Below, one piece after another: positions 21,480 through 32,689 of a stretch of 64,000 bases of DNA. A model generated the notes under the pieces. It did no database searches. It was not told the origin of the DNA and saw nothing but the letters and a program-made list of their open reading frames with translations. The stretch is from Aspidiotus rigidus (lineage: Eukaryota > Arthropoda > Insecta > Hemiptera > Diaspididae): contig JAVHKY010000013.1 of the NCBI GenBank assembly GCA_035079385.1, positions 13,824,001-13,888,000 of the forward strand, written 5' to 3'. A program made the position numbers and the translations under genes. Each line of letters opens with the position of its first letter. Within the stretch, counting starts at the first letter, position 1.

Positions 21480-22720
21480 TTTCGGTGACGACTTACACTA
21501 CCTATTTTTTTTCTTGAATAATTCTTTTCACATTATATTTCACCGTGGTAGGTACCGATTTTTTATTGAAGAAAACTCCCCAAACCAAAAAGGAATATTC
21601 AATATTTTTCTTCAAATTGGTACAGAAAATCGTGTTTCATTCGAGTTTGTTCTACAAAACTTCTTAGTTCTGCTCCGCAGAAAATTCTTTTCTTTTCTTT
21701 TTTCCGCGAAGTTCTGAAAAGAAAATAATTTTTCTTACAGGGTTCCAATTTCTGTTTGGGTCAAATAATTCAGTTTTCTTCTTAATGACATGCATCGAGT
21801 AATCTACGATATTTTATCCTCCAAAAGCGCAGATATTTCGTTATTTCATCCCGTCGATTTGATTTACTGACGAGCAACTTGTATCATAGTCAAAGGAATT
21901 CAGAAAAATTTTCTAAACGTAACTAATTGAAGATAATATCTTCAACAAATGTCGTTTTTTAATGCATCTGAAATAGGATTTTTGAGAACGTAAAATAAAT
22001 AAACGAGCTACACAGGTAAAATAATACGAGGGAAAGTATATAATTTCTAGAATGCGGGAGACAATGAATCGAAATTTTATTTCGAGATTTTTCGAAAAGA
22101 AAAATTTTTCCTTTTCGACAAAAGAATTTGTTCATTTTTGAGATTAAAGAAATCCTCCAACATTAAATTTTCGATGTAAAATAGGTATATAAGTGAGATT
22201 TTTATGTACCTATCTTTTTCAAAATAATACCCATTAGCCTACAATAACTTTTTAAATCGAAAATTCAATTAATAATAAAAATATAGAAAAATGAAACTTG
22301 ATTTATTCATTCATCAAAAGTTTCTCAGTAATCATTTCTGATAGGTATTGTCATCTAGCTTTAGGGGTGAACAAAATCACTGTGAAGTTGAAAAAATCGT
22401 CTCCTGCAGAACTCGACTCGAAAATCGTACAGGTTATGAGTTATTATGAAGAATTTTTTCAAAAAGGTATTTTTTATTGCATTTGAATAATTCGCGATTT
22501 TCTCACTCGTTGTACGGAGGGGACAAATTATACTTTTATCCTACGCCTAAATTCTGTTCTGGAACCAAAATCATTCCAAAAATATATAATATTATATTAT
22601 GAAAGAAATTTTTTGGCGTAGCCAAATAAAAAAAATTAAGATTATGTTTCATATCTTTTATAAGGTAGTATACAAGTTCGGCTTTGTCATACTTGCTTTG
22701 CTTGATCTGGGAGTACCACC
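21480..22720 (+). repeat. Segment R copy
   Basis: Aligns with 49830-51150 over almost its whole length (GTGATTTCGGTGACGACTTA, TTTTTTATTGAAGAAAACTC, CTTTAGGGGTGAACAAAATC) and with 330-740. It lies directly downstream of the last exon in both B and D. No coding sequence. Confidence 0.65.
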
Positions 22721-23640
22721 TTTTCAACTGATTGTTGAACTTGAAAATATTAAATTTTCATACTCCTTGGACTTGTAAAATCTTTCATTTTTGATTGTCT
22801 CCCACACTTGAAAATATTTCAAAGTCCCACGATTTGAAAATAATTCCAAGTCCAACAGTTGAAAATATTTCCAAGTCCAGAATTGAAAATAAAAAATTTT
22901 TTTAAACACGTACACGAAAAGTATGACATTATGCGATTGATTTGCGTGGTAGAAGTGCGACTTTTTTGGTGAGAGCATAAACAGTTGAATAATCGTCTGT
23001 GACAGTGAAATAATGATTCATTATTTAACTGAGTGAAATAATAATTCCCAAAATATAATACAAACACCATTTTCGGCAACATAATGTCATACTTCCGTGT
23101 ACATGTATAAAAAAAAAGCTCACGCAGCAGCGTAAGCACCACCGACTTTTTCAATAACTTTATACATGACACCTCACGCATATTTCTCTCATTCAATTCA
23201 TTTCTAATTTTTTGATTATTTCTTAATAAGTTCCTCTTTTTTTTGTTATGCATTTGTCAGCACATCAAAAAAGAGGCCACAGCAAAAAAATAAGTTGAGC
23301 ATCAAAATATGCCCGCACTGATGAAAAAAAATGAAAGCCCATAAAAAAAATGCACATTTATAAGTAAAATATATTGGACAGGAGGAGAACACATCAGCTA
23401 CAAAAAATTGAATTCAAGGTTACAAATAATGATAGGTGTATAAATAGGTGAATTTTAGACATGTTTCATGTCTTCAATACACGTATACAACTTAGTGTAC
23501 AGTAAAATTGATGGCATCCACTGTGAGACATAAAACATATATTTTGAGCCTCCACTGGAACTTCTAACTACCTTAATTTAATAAGCATACCTACGCTGTG
23601 TTTACAAATTGATTTCTCCATTTAGAATGGATATACTCGG
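22720..23640. other. AT-rich spacer with an inverted repeat
   Basis: GTACACGAAAAGTATGACAT (22912) is mirrored by ATGTCATACTTCCGTGTAC (23084), making a hairpin with arms of about 25 bp. The long reverse ORF here (22819-23253) is Lys/Asn/Phe-rich and composition-driven, so I do not call it. Confidence 0.5.
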
Positions 23641-23649
23641 CTGATTATT

Positions 23650-25229
23650 CAATCTATCGCTCACGCGCAACATCTTTTCAACATACCCAATAAATGTTGA
23701 TTTTATTCAATCATATACGGTTGGTAATAAGAAGTTTTTACAGCCAATATATGATGCATTACCTTTCAGGCAAAAGAACTCAAATCGAACAAGCCCCGAC
23801 GGCTTTATACGCATATTTTGAGAATTACTCAAAAACCACTCATCCAATCTATACCAAAATTTCATGGCAATAATTTTGAATACACTTCAACGTAATGTAA
23901 TGATATTAAAATAATACGATTGATGCTTTTTGAGAAACAACACTAAGAAATTTGAGGAAAATTGAGAGTTACTCAACTACTCGAGAAATCTAGGAAAAAA
24001 ATTCACATTCCCAACTTCAGATAATCCACTACAACTTGGCCAAATTTCATGAGAATCCAACCAGTAGTTTTTGAGGAGTTGCGTGGACAAAAAAAATCTT
24101 ATATATATATAAGGAAACCTGAAATTTTCTTATTAGGGTAGAAGTGATCTAGGACCTCCAAAACGTCGAGAAAGTTTATTGCCCCCTCCCCCTGAATACT
24201 TTGCGTCGGGTGTAATACCTCACTTTTTACAAGTAAAAAGTCGGTAAAAGATGAAGAAAAAAAAGCTCACGCAGAAGCGTAAGCATCACCGACTTTTCAA
24301 TAATTTGCTATAAAATCATTTACACATGCTCCCCATACCTAAACTTCATTGTTTCTCACTTATAAGCTGATTGTGATAATAATGATTTAAGGTATTCCAC
24401 TTTCTCTTCTATTGTTCAATTCATTTCTAATCTTTTTAATGGGTTCTATTAAAATTAAAATATAAAACTTAGGTGATTTAGAAGAATCTTAAAGTATTAA
24501 CCTGACTGTCCATTTCCAAAAATAGGTACAGTAAGATATTATAAAGTCGATAATGACAAAAATCAAAACATAGATGAGGAAAATTGAAATGGGCAATGAA
24601 ACTTCCACTTTGTCTTTACCTGAATTTCAACATTACTCCCCAGTGTTCAGGCTACGAGCCTATTGCGATAATGTAGAAGAAAAAAAAAAAAAAAAAAAAA
24701 ATGATATGTATACCTGCATAACGCAGTAATTATAAAATACACGGCCAATATTCAATCCATCGCTTACGTGCAACGTTTGTTTAACGTATCCAATAAACGT
24801 CGAATTTTTTCAATCATATATGACTGGTAATGAGAAGTTTTTGCAGCCAATAGGTGTATGATGCTTTAATCACGTGGCAAACGAACTCAAATAAATTGAA
24901 TAAGCGAGATTTAGCTCTTACGGCTCTATACGTGGACCACGTATATTTTGAGATTTACTCAAGAACCACTAGTCCAACCGATACAAAAATTACAGAGCAA
25001 TAAGATTGAATAAACTATGACGTAATGTAGTGATATGAAGATAATAAGATTGATATTTTTTGAGAAACAACACTAAGAAATTCGAGGAAAATTGAGAGTT
25101 ACTCAACTACTCGAGAAATCTAAGAAAAAAATTCACATTCCCAACTTCAGATAATCCACTACAACTTGGCCAAATTTCATGAGAATCCAACCAGTAGTTT
25201 TTGAGGAGTTGCGTGGACAAAAAAAATCT

Positions 25230-25263
<34 letters not shown>

Positions 25264-25400
25264 TATATAAGGAAACCTGAAATTTTCTCATTAGGGTAGA
25301 AGTGATCTAGGACCTCCAAAACGTCGAGAAAGTTTATTGCCCCCTCCCCCTGAATACTTTGCGTCGGGTGTAATACCTCACTTTTTACAAGTGAAAAGTC
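23650..25400. repeat. Tandem duplication of a roughly 1.1 kb repeat (possibly RTE-like 3' end)
   Basis: 23650-24245 and 24750-25400 align in direct order. The last 300 bp (TTTCATGAGAATCCAACCAG, TTTTTGAGGAGTTGCGTGGA) are almost identical. They differ by an expanded (AT)n run at 25229-25270. A GCTCACGCAG(C/A)AGCGTAAGCA motif at 23117 and 24266 repeats with the same spacing. The TTTCATG..AATCC..AGTTTTTGAG phrase before a simple repeat resembles 3' ends of some insect RTE LINEs, which is a guess. Confidence 0.55.
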
Positions 25401-25419
25401 GGTAAAATAGCGTATAGCG

Positions 25420-25890
25420 CACTTCTCACACTAGTACTATAATATACTATTTCAAGTCCAAGAAGTACAAAAATATTTCCAAGTTCCACGGCATCCGAGT
25501 ATGGCAGTAAACCGACGCGTTATCCCATCCCGGTAAACTCGCACGCGAGTCACGTTTACTTGTGATGGGCGAACCTTTCTGTCATCAGACGCTCCTTAAA
25601 TGCGCAGGTCGGACATCCATCTTGTTTTCCGATGTGAACCAAAGGGATGCTAATTTCATTTTACAACCAAAATGATTGTCCATTTTACCCGCCCCTTAAT
25701 GAGGGTTGCCGTTAGTTAATTGCCAGTAACAATTGTTAAAAGCAGGTTCTACCTAGTCAGCAAACACATACAAAATACACTGTATTTACTTGGAATTCTG
25801 CAACGTGTAGTACACTGTGGGAAAATATTTTGGAATACATAGTACTAATTACAACTTGAAATTAGCTCTAAATCTCATGAAATTTCAAAA
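25420..25890. other. Spacer, paralogous to 54180-54480
   Basis: 25600-25740 matches 54340-54470 (CATCTTGTTTTCC, TTTTACAACCAAAATG, TTGTCCATTTTA). No gene seen. Confidence 0.5.
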
Positions 25891-28042
25891 TCTACTCAGA
25901 GCCCTCTTAAACTTCATCGATTATATTCTGACTTTATAGTCTGCGAAGAGCGCGCCTACTTTCTTCTAACAATCCCCATCAAAGTTAGTTTTCTCTATAA
26001 ATTAGATTGTGAATTTGAGCTCAGTGAAAAATTCACCAAAAAAATCGAGTGGGCGCAGGCAGGTATCCCTAACACTTATTTTATCTAAAGGTTGTAAAGT
26101 ATCCATCTTTTCGTGCGTGTGAATTGGTGTGTGCAAATCGAATACGTATAGCTATCTTTCTCTCTCCATCTTTCTCTGTCTCTTTCCTATATTTCTTTCC
26201 TTCCTTTTTTCCTTTCTGTGGTTTTTCCCATCATCAAATATTATGTATTTGATGATTATCCTCGTTTTATCCTGTTCCTATTTCTTCCCACTTGAGTTCA
26301 TGACCATATTTGGTCATGAATTTAGGTGCTGTTTTCCTATTCGTCTATTCCAATATCTTGAGATAGAGGGGGCAAGCTATCTTATCGTTTTATTCGAAGT
26401 TTCGGTCGACGAGCGTTTCGCTCGCTGCACGAATATTTCAGTTAGGTTTGCAGACCATGCGGAGACCCCCACATCCTGCACCGAGTTGTGACCACCGTCG
26501 GGCCTACTCCATGCTTTTCTTGTGAATAGTGCGTTAGACAAGTTGACCACGTTCATGTTTTAAGTATGTAAAAATCTCTGGGTACAATCCTCCCTTTGAA
26601 ATCCATACCAACTCGTCTGGTGATTTCTCGTAAGATGAAGTGCGCGCCTGAATACTGCCTCTGGATACCGATGAGGGCGTAAATCGAGTTACCAGTTCAC
26701 AGTCTAAAAAAGTAAACACTAAATTAGTCGCTGCTGGGAGTCGCTTCCTATTGCGCGTAGCGGAGACTCTAAACGAGAAGTCCATGGTTTTAGTCGTCGT
26801 TATCCATACCAAATCTCACCAAGTATAGGTGTAGACCTTGTTTCTTAAGGAATTCTTGACGATTACTACATCGAGGACGGACAGTTGTTGGACGGAAGAA
26901 ACGCTCGACATCCTGCTACCAGCCGACAGGCGGATAATTGATTGAAATATCATTATTCGAATTTGGTAACGTACGATTTTTTTTTTCTTAGTCTTGCGAC
27001 GTAATAAAGATATAGTTGCTATAATTAAAGTCATTTTTTTCGTTATTTGATACTAAGCTCTCCTTCATTAAAAAGAGAGTCCCCTTTTAATTATCTAGAG
27101 CGTCAGGGTGTGCTCAGCTGTCAGTTTTTTAAGATTCCATTTTTTCTCCCCTGTGCGAATCTTGTATGTGGGTGGGTTTTCTGAATATCGAACTTAGCTG
27201 TGGAGGCGGAGTCATTTCATACCTTGTCCAACTTTGAGCCATTCTCATGTGAGAATGTAGGGTTTCCATTTTTCTTTCTACAATAGTTTTTTCTTGTTCT
27301 TGTTTTTTGGTTTTTCTAAATTTTCTTTTTTTAGTTGGTCGTTGTTTTTTCTTTTTTTTCTTGGATTGACCATCCACGTTTGATAGCCAGTTCTTCTCTT
27401 CTCCCCCCACTGGGATTACCGTAGGTGTAGATGAGAACGTAGTCTACCTCCCTACGAAGAGTCTCAGTGCCCATTCGGTCATCTAAAGTTCATCTTTAGT
27501 CCAATAGTCTTAAATCAGGGACAGTTCGTTCCTTACCTAGTGAATCCGTTCTCGGCCCGTCTTGAGATTGCTCATATTCCACCACTGCTAGCTAGTTACG
27601 GCCAGAGGACGCCTCGAGATAGAGATATTCTCCAGGATGTGTCGAGTTCGTGAGACACTATGGTAGAAGCAGTTTTTCTTCTTTTTGATTTCTTGTCTAA
27701 ATTTACCCCCATAAGTAAAGTAAGAAGAAACCTCCATCTCGACGTCGGTGCTACGGGAGATCACTCTTCTGAGTGACAGATGTAAGTCGGTTTATATCGG
27801 TGTGGACAGTAAAGGGATAGACCACAAAGTAAGATAGATGGAAGTATAATAGGATTCAAATGGCATTATGATATAGACAATTGGAATACAACGATTGATT
27901 TCTTTCCATTTTTTCAGAATGGAAGATACTGATGGAGACACGGCAGATTGCAAACGTAGAAAACTGGATGAAGCAGCAAGTTACGCGTCTTGGGGGGGCG
28001 AGTAGCAAGAAATTATTCGAATATTTGGCAGGCTGCACCTAG
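25890..28042 (+). pseudogene. Array copy C: intron 1 and exon 2 without exon 1
   Basis: From 25893 the sequence is intron 1 of the family (GCCCTCTTAAACTTCATCGA onward), interrupted by the insertion at 26091-27825. Exon 2 is 27918-28042 with a TTTTTTCAG acceptor and CTAG|GTAATT donor. It would read MEDTDGDTADCKRRKLDEAA, then SYASWGGE and TAG at 28003. Neither a signal-peptide exon nor the pre-exon-1 block is found between the end of B and here. The mature-peptide frame is intact and carries a Cys not seen in the other copies. Exon 2 could only be expressed by splicing from an upstream copy such as B, or it is a relic. Confidence 0.6.
26091..27825. mobile_element. Unidentified 1.7 kb insertion with AAAG target duplication
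   Basis: Copies B (19276) and D (38672) read continuously through this point (TATCTAAAGCTAAGATAGAT type). Here AAAG occurs on both sides of a 1735-bp insert. The ends (GTTGTAAAGTATCC and GGGATAGACCAC) do not form obvious inverted repeats or TG..CA LTR ends. Reverse-strand ORFs of 93, 72 and 92 codons (27410-27129, 27034-26816, 26812-26534) line up in one direction. The first is very Lys-rich (SKKKKKKQRPTKKRKFRKTK). None matches a domain I recognise. Confidence 0.5.
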
Positions 28043-28089
28043 GTAATTAAAAACGAAGAAATTTACAATTTTAAGAATTGTGAGCGGTT

Positions 28090-28235
28090 AAATTGATACG
28101 ACGGTTAATATGCAAGCCGAATTTCCCCTTAATAAGAGCGTCAAATGGGTCAGGAAGATCCTCTGTGCCAATAATCAGCCTAATCACGATATGTCCTCAA
28201 CGGATAAGCGGCTTTATAGAAACGCGAGAAAAATG
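28090..28235 (+). CDS. Exon-3-like conserved small ORF of copy C
   Basis: ATG at 28110; the protein contains MQAEFPLNKSVKWVRKILCA, then NNQPNHDMSS and KRLYRNARK. The acceptor AG present in B and E (GATAGACGG) is changed to GATACGACGG here. The frame stays open to 28493, but that extension is not conserved in B (stop at 19668), so I count only the shared part. Confidence 0.33.
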
Positions 28236-28239
28236 AACT

Positions 28240-29640
28240 TATTCAAAGAAATAAAGCCATTACCCGGGCAGTTACGCCATGTTACAATGGAAACCTACAG
28301 TAAAAAATTTTGGTTTAGAGAAAATGAAAATGTGAAATTTTTATTTTTATTGGGTCCATTCCTGCGACTGCCAAAAACCAAGAATTTATCAATCTTCTGT
28401 AATTTTTGTTTTACTTTTCTTGAATTCCTTTGGCTGCGAGAGCCGCCTGGAATACGAATAAGGATTAAGGTTATTCAAGCCTGTCCTGATTGAGTGATGA
28501 AGATTGTGCGTCATGAGACAATGTTTTGAACAAAAAAATCGTTCTTCTTGAGAACATACGTGCAGGCAAAGCCTATGTATAATAAACAATTGTAACTATT
28601 TGACCCTGTATGATAAAAATTTATGTGTTCTCTTTTTTATATGCACATAAACTTGCAAGCAACTCTTCCCCTCCCCCCTTAGAATTTTATTGAAAACCAT
28701 TTTTTTTATACATATGTAACCAAATTATTTGTGAAGTCTGTCAATAGCTGTCTTCATTTGACGTACTACGAATCCAAGATTGTATTTTTTCACTTACTAC
28801 GTATGTTTGACCAATTTGAACTGAGCAACACGGCTGCAAGAAAAAATCATTTCAACGTCTTTTCAACTTAGGTCCGGGTACCGTACAAAAAACCTCAACC
28901 TCAATTCTTCTCTCTTTTTACCGCTATTATGACGCGTAATTTGAATTGTCTTCAATATACCTCATTGGTAGTATGATCCTACTATATGCACAAAATAAAT
29001 TATGCTCTATTTCCGCAAAGGCCAAATTACCTTTCAAGTTCATGAATTTTGACTTTTGAGCTATGAATAAAAGGATACATGAAAAACACGTGAGATTAGT
29101 TGCTTGATTTTACAGGGCATGTTAGTAGTGAGATTAATACTTTGGATAGAGTTTGCTTGGAAGGAGATGATAAGAGCGTGAATACAATTCATGAGGGATG
29201 AGATGGAGAGCGGCAGGAAACAACATTAAGTAATGTCAGAGAATTGAAGAAGATCAAGAATGGATCAAAGGGAGGACAGGTAAACAGGAGGGTGAGGATG
29301 TAAGTTTCATTAAGCGCAGTGCCTAATTTCTGGCTAAGGTAAAACGTCACGTGTTTTTTATGCAGCTGCATTTTTTTAAAGACTACCGGGCCAGGGCATC
29401 TCTTGGCTACGAACAAAATTCTCTCTTGCGCTCTTTTTGTTAGGTCTGTTCATACATTATGACGTTTTGATCTCAGAATTCTTTCGAGCTCGAATTTTAT
29501 TTAATGAATAGGCTTTTGGTTCGAGATGAAAGGACTGGGAAAGAATGGTTAGATATAGGGAGAACAACGATACAAAGAGTCTTCAGCAATTATAAGATCT
29601 TTAACGTTTTTTTTTTTTTTTCAAATTTGTAATTCTACTG
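28240..29640 (+). repeat. Duplicated gene-downstream block, near-identical to E
   Basis: 28310-29130 is almost identical to 56755-57570, including a 66-codon antisense ORF with no difference, and less similar to 19740-20520. 29140-29640 continues in 61800-62470. Identity far above that of the adjacent exons points to recent duplication or gene conversion. No gene is called. Confidence 0.65.
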
Positions 29641-29948
29641 AGCGATTGAAAAATAATCGACACTTCCCTTTGGAATGTCTGGAAGGGCGCCGGAAACGTA
29701 AAATCTAGGAATTCGTAACGAAAAATGTAAGTTTTCAGGGATATTTCAAAAATTCATTTAGAATAATGATTTCTTTGAGTCGTTCCTTGTATTTCGACCT
29801 TGGAGGCAATAATAATTTGGCAAAATATGCTTCTCAAACAACTCGAACAGAAGAAAGATTTGTAATCACGTTATCAAAAACAATTTTAATCCACTCAATA
29901 TTAATTATTTTAATTTGACCGAAGATGCAGTGTATTTTAGATGACCAT

Positions 29949-30078
29949 ACCTGCGATGAAAAAAGGATGCTCATTGCCCATTGGCGCAGGAACACCATTT
30001 CTCTCGAATTGGACATCTAATCAGAGAGAAATGGTGTTCCTGTCAGTGGGCAATGAGCATCCTTTTCTCATCGCAGGT
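29949..30078. mobile_element. 130-bp hairpin MITE
   Basis: Arms ACCTGCGATGAAAAAAGGAT...(29949-30006) and ATCCTTTTCTCATCGCAGGT (ending 30078) are near-perfect reverse complements of about 55 bp with a loop of about 20 bp. The paralogous site at 62738 (GATGATCATATTTCTCC) lacks it. A related end (GTGACCTGCGATGAGAAGAG) occurs at 39436. The target duplication is unclear. Confidence 0.75.
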
Positions 30079-30099
30079 CACATATTATTTCTCCACTAA

Positions 30100-31380
30100 T
30101 TTGAAGAGTCATACAACCAAATTCTTCTAAATAATATTGAAGAGAATTCTTGGAAAATTTTCGAATCTCCTATACGTAAATTCGAATAATTATTACAGCA
30201 TATTTTGTGTCTCACTATATTTCGTGCCTGTTATCTTTTTGATTTTATTTTTGCTCTTTGTTCTACACCAGGCCCAATTTATCACGATAAAATCGCATAG
30301 TCTCGCCGTGAATCCGATTAAAAGTTTATGTCCCAAGGGCTTGTATGATTTTTGACAGAATGAAGTGAAACGATTTTTACGAGACGATATTGTGCGTCAT
30401 TGTAAGCATGTAAAACGCATAGTTCTCTTATTTGCTCGTCCTCAAAAAATAGTACAATAATATATTGGAGATACCCCAGTAATTTTAAACAAGAAGAAAG
30501 TTATGAGAGAAAGAACCTTGAAAGAAAAGAAATTTTACAACATATCTGGTGCAAAACTATCAAAAACACGAGTATAGCATATTTATTTTAGAAGGAAAGC
30601 AAGCGACAATTATTATGTACATTTCTCAAAACATATTTTTTCGTTACCTACTTTTTGAAAACATAGGAAAATGTACTCGTAGCTATAAAAATGAAGATTA
30701 TTCACGACAAGTAGTTTCAACGACTGAAAATAAACGACTTTAGTGGGCTTAGAAACGACCAGTGATGCAATCGAAGGAGGAGATTTTTAAGGGCGTCATG
30801 TCGTTTGTAAGACAGTTTTCATGTTCATAAAGGTGCCTTTTTCCAGCCTCGACTTAGACAGTCTTAACTTGGTTTATTGGAAAATTCGTAAAAGTGAAAG
30901 AATTTTTTCGTACGTCGTTTAAGACAATACTGTTCCAAATACAAAAAAATAAAATCGAACAAATCATAAATTTTCCAAATGATCAAAGAGACAATACACA
31001 GCTTGATCTAAACTACGTTCAAAAAAATGCTCAACACTGAAATTCGCAAAAAGTCTACAGGACAAAAGTACAAAACAGAAAATTAGTAAATGAGAACTGC
31101 AACGTTGGAGTCTAGTGGAGACATTACGATCTCATTCTTTTCAGTCACAAAACCCTTCCTCTGTGATGATTTTAGTTCATCATTTGTCTGTATCCCAGTA
31201 GACAACCTTTTTCCCTTTATAAATCTTGAAGCCAAACTCCTTATTCTCTCTGTTGTAGTCGAAGCTCGAAATTTTTCAAGTCCTTTCTCTATAAGGTTTC
31301 AGGCTGAAAGATTTTCCAAGTTTTAAAAGGGAACCTGTTCTATGGAGGGTTATTTGAGAAATTTGCCGTTCGACTCTCGA
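30100..31380 (+). repeat. Segment X copy 3
   Basis: Aligns with 62760-64000 from CCAAATTCTTCTAAATAATA to GCCGTTCGACTCTCGAGCT. Short ORFs that look homologous between these copies start at TTG and are disrupted in the 11060 copy, so I treat the segment as noncoding. Confidence 0.65.
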
Positions 31381-31641
31381 GCTGTATCTGACAGGAGGGG
31401 GATTCAGAAAAATTTCGACTCCTAGTGAAAAATAACTCGCGAGTACATCCGCTGGTTCTCAATATTTTGTAGTTTTATTCCTCGTCTTACCTTTTACATT
31501 TTATTCGTGATGACTAGAGATGGATGAAAAAAATTTACATGTCGTCTCCATACGAGTACTATGTTGTATTTATTCAAGTGTCTTGAGTTTTATCTTCCTT
31601 AAACACACAACGACAATCTTTTTTGTTCTTCCATATAGTTC

Positions 31642-31746
31642 AGTCAGTCCGGCAAATCGATCATACAAAAGTTATTGCTAGAGACTACTAGTTTTATTCT
31701 TCTCAGAATTCGATCATCTTGTTCGGCGTTCATCTCTTCAGACCAG
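31642..31746 (+). other. Orphan or alternative exon 0
   Basis: TTCAGTCAGTCCGGCAAATC through CTCTTCAGACCAG|GTAACC, the strongest donor of the set. It is followed by another exon 0 at 35298 before the first coding exon at 37936. It could serve gene D as an upstream alternative promoter or be a relic of a lost copy. Confidence 0.42.
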
Positions 31747-32079
31747 GTAACCATATTTTTTCGTAATTCTTCTTAGTATTAGTGATTTCTGATACAGTAT
31801 TTTAAAAAGGAAGAAAATGAAAAAACAAAATTTGAAGCTTTAAAAGACAGATATTAAAATAATATGAATTCCATCTAAAATACTCGTTAAAATTAGAGAG
31901 AAAAAAATCCAACAATTTATGTTTTGTCTAGAAGTACAAATTTTGTAGTATGAAGTGCATATATTTCACGTTACAACTATATTATAAGTATGTGTAAATT
32001 GTGCAGAAAAGAATTTTATACGGAATTTTGTTTCCTTTGCACCATTCGCAAAGTTTTATTCCGCAAAGTAAAATTAAAA

Positions 32080-32660
32080 AAAAAAATAGAAGCCATTGCA
32101 GACGTTGCAATGGCAGCGGGGAACCCGCAATTCCTTAACTCGATCTCTCAGGTGGTGTGGAACTGAGTTGATAATCTTGTCATATAATTCAAATCGAAAT
32201 TATCATTCTACATTCCCTCCTATCATATAGCTCGAGAGTCGAAATTCTTCTGTCCCCCTTCTATCATATATAGCTCGGAAGTCACAATTCTTCCAAGTCC
32301 CCCTCCTATCATATATAGCTCGAAAGTCACGATTCTTCCAAGTCCCCCTCCCATCATATATATCTCAAGACTCGAAATTCTCCTAAGTCCCCCTCCTATC
32401 ATATATAGCTCGAGTCTCAAAATTTTTCCAAGTTTTTGGTTGGACGGCGGACGGCAGCTCGAAAGTCAAAATTCTTCCAAGTCCCCCCCCCCCCTATTAT
32501 ATATAGCTCGAGACTTGAAATTCTTCTAAGTCCCCCTCCTATCATATATAGCTCGAGACTCGAAATTCTTCCAAGTCCCCCTCCTATCATCTTCGCGGAC
32601 GCGGACGTTTTCTGAGGATGTAATCTCCTAACAAAATGGATAGCGGGTTCCCCGCTAAAA
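32080..32660. repeat. Minisatellite of about 45 bp, third locus
   Basis: At least eight units of CCTATCATATATAGCTCGAG..CGAAATTCTTCCAAGTCCCC lie between 32160 and 32590. The left boundary is GCCATTGCAGACGTTGCAATGGC with GGGGAACCCGC; the right boundary is GGATAGCGGGTTCCCCGCT. This is the same element as 6360-6940. Confidence 0.75.
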
Positions 32661-32689
32661 AGGTGAGGTTAGTTTTTTATTAGAAAAAT

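Noticed and set aside
22819..23253. 144-codon reverse ORF
   Set aside because: Composition-driven (Lys/Asn/Phe/Tyr), overlaps another frame and a hairpin, no domain and no conserved copy.
6490..32590. Regular repeats that might suggest a CRISPR array
   Set aside because: Units are contiguous and degenerate with no unique spacers, in an insect-type genome; this is a minisatellite.
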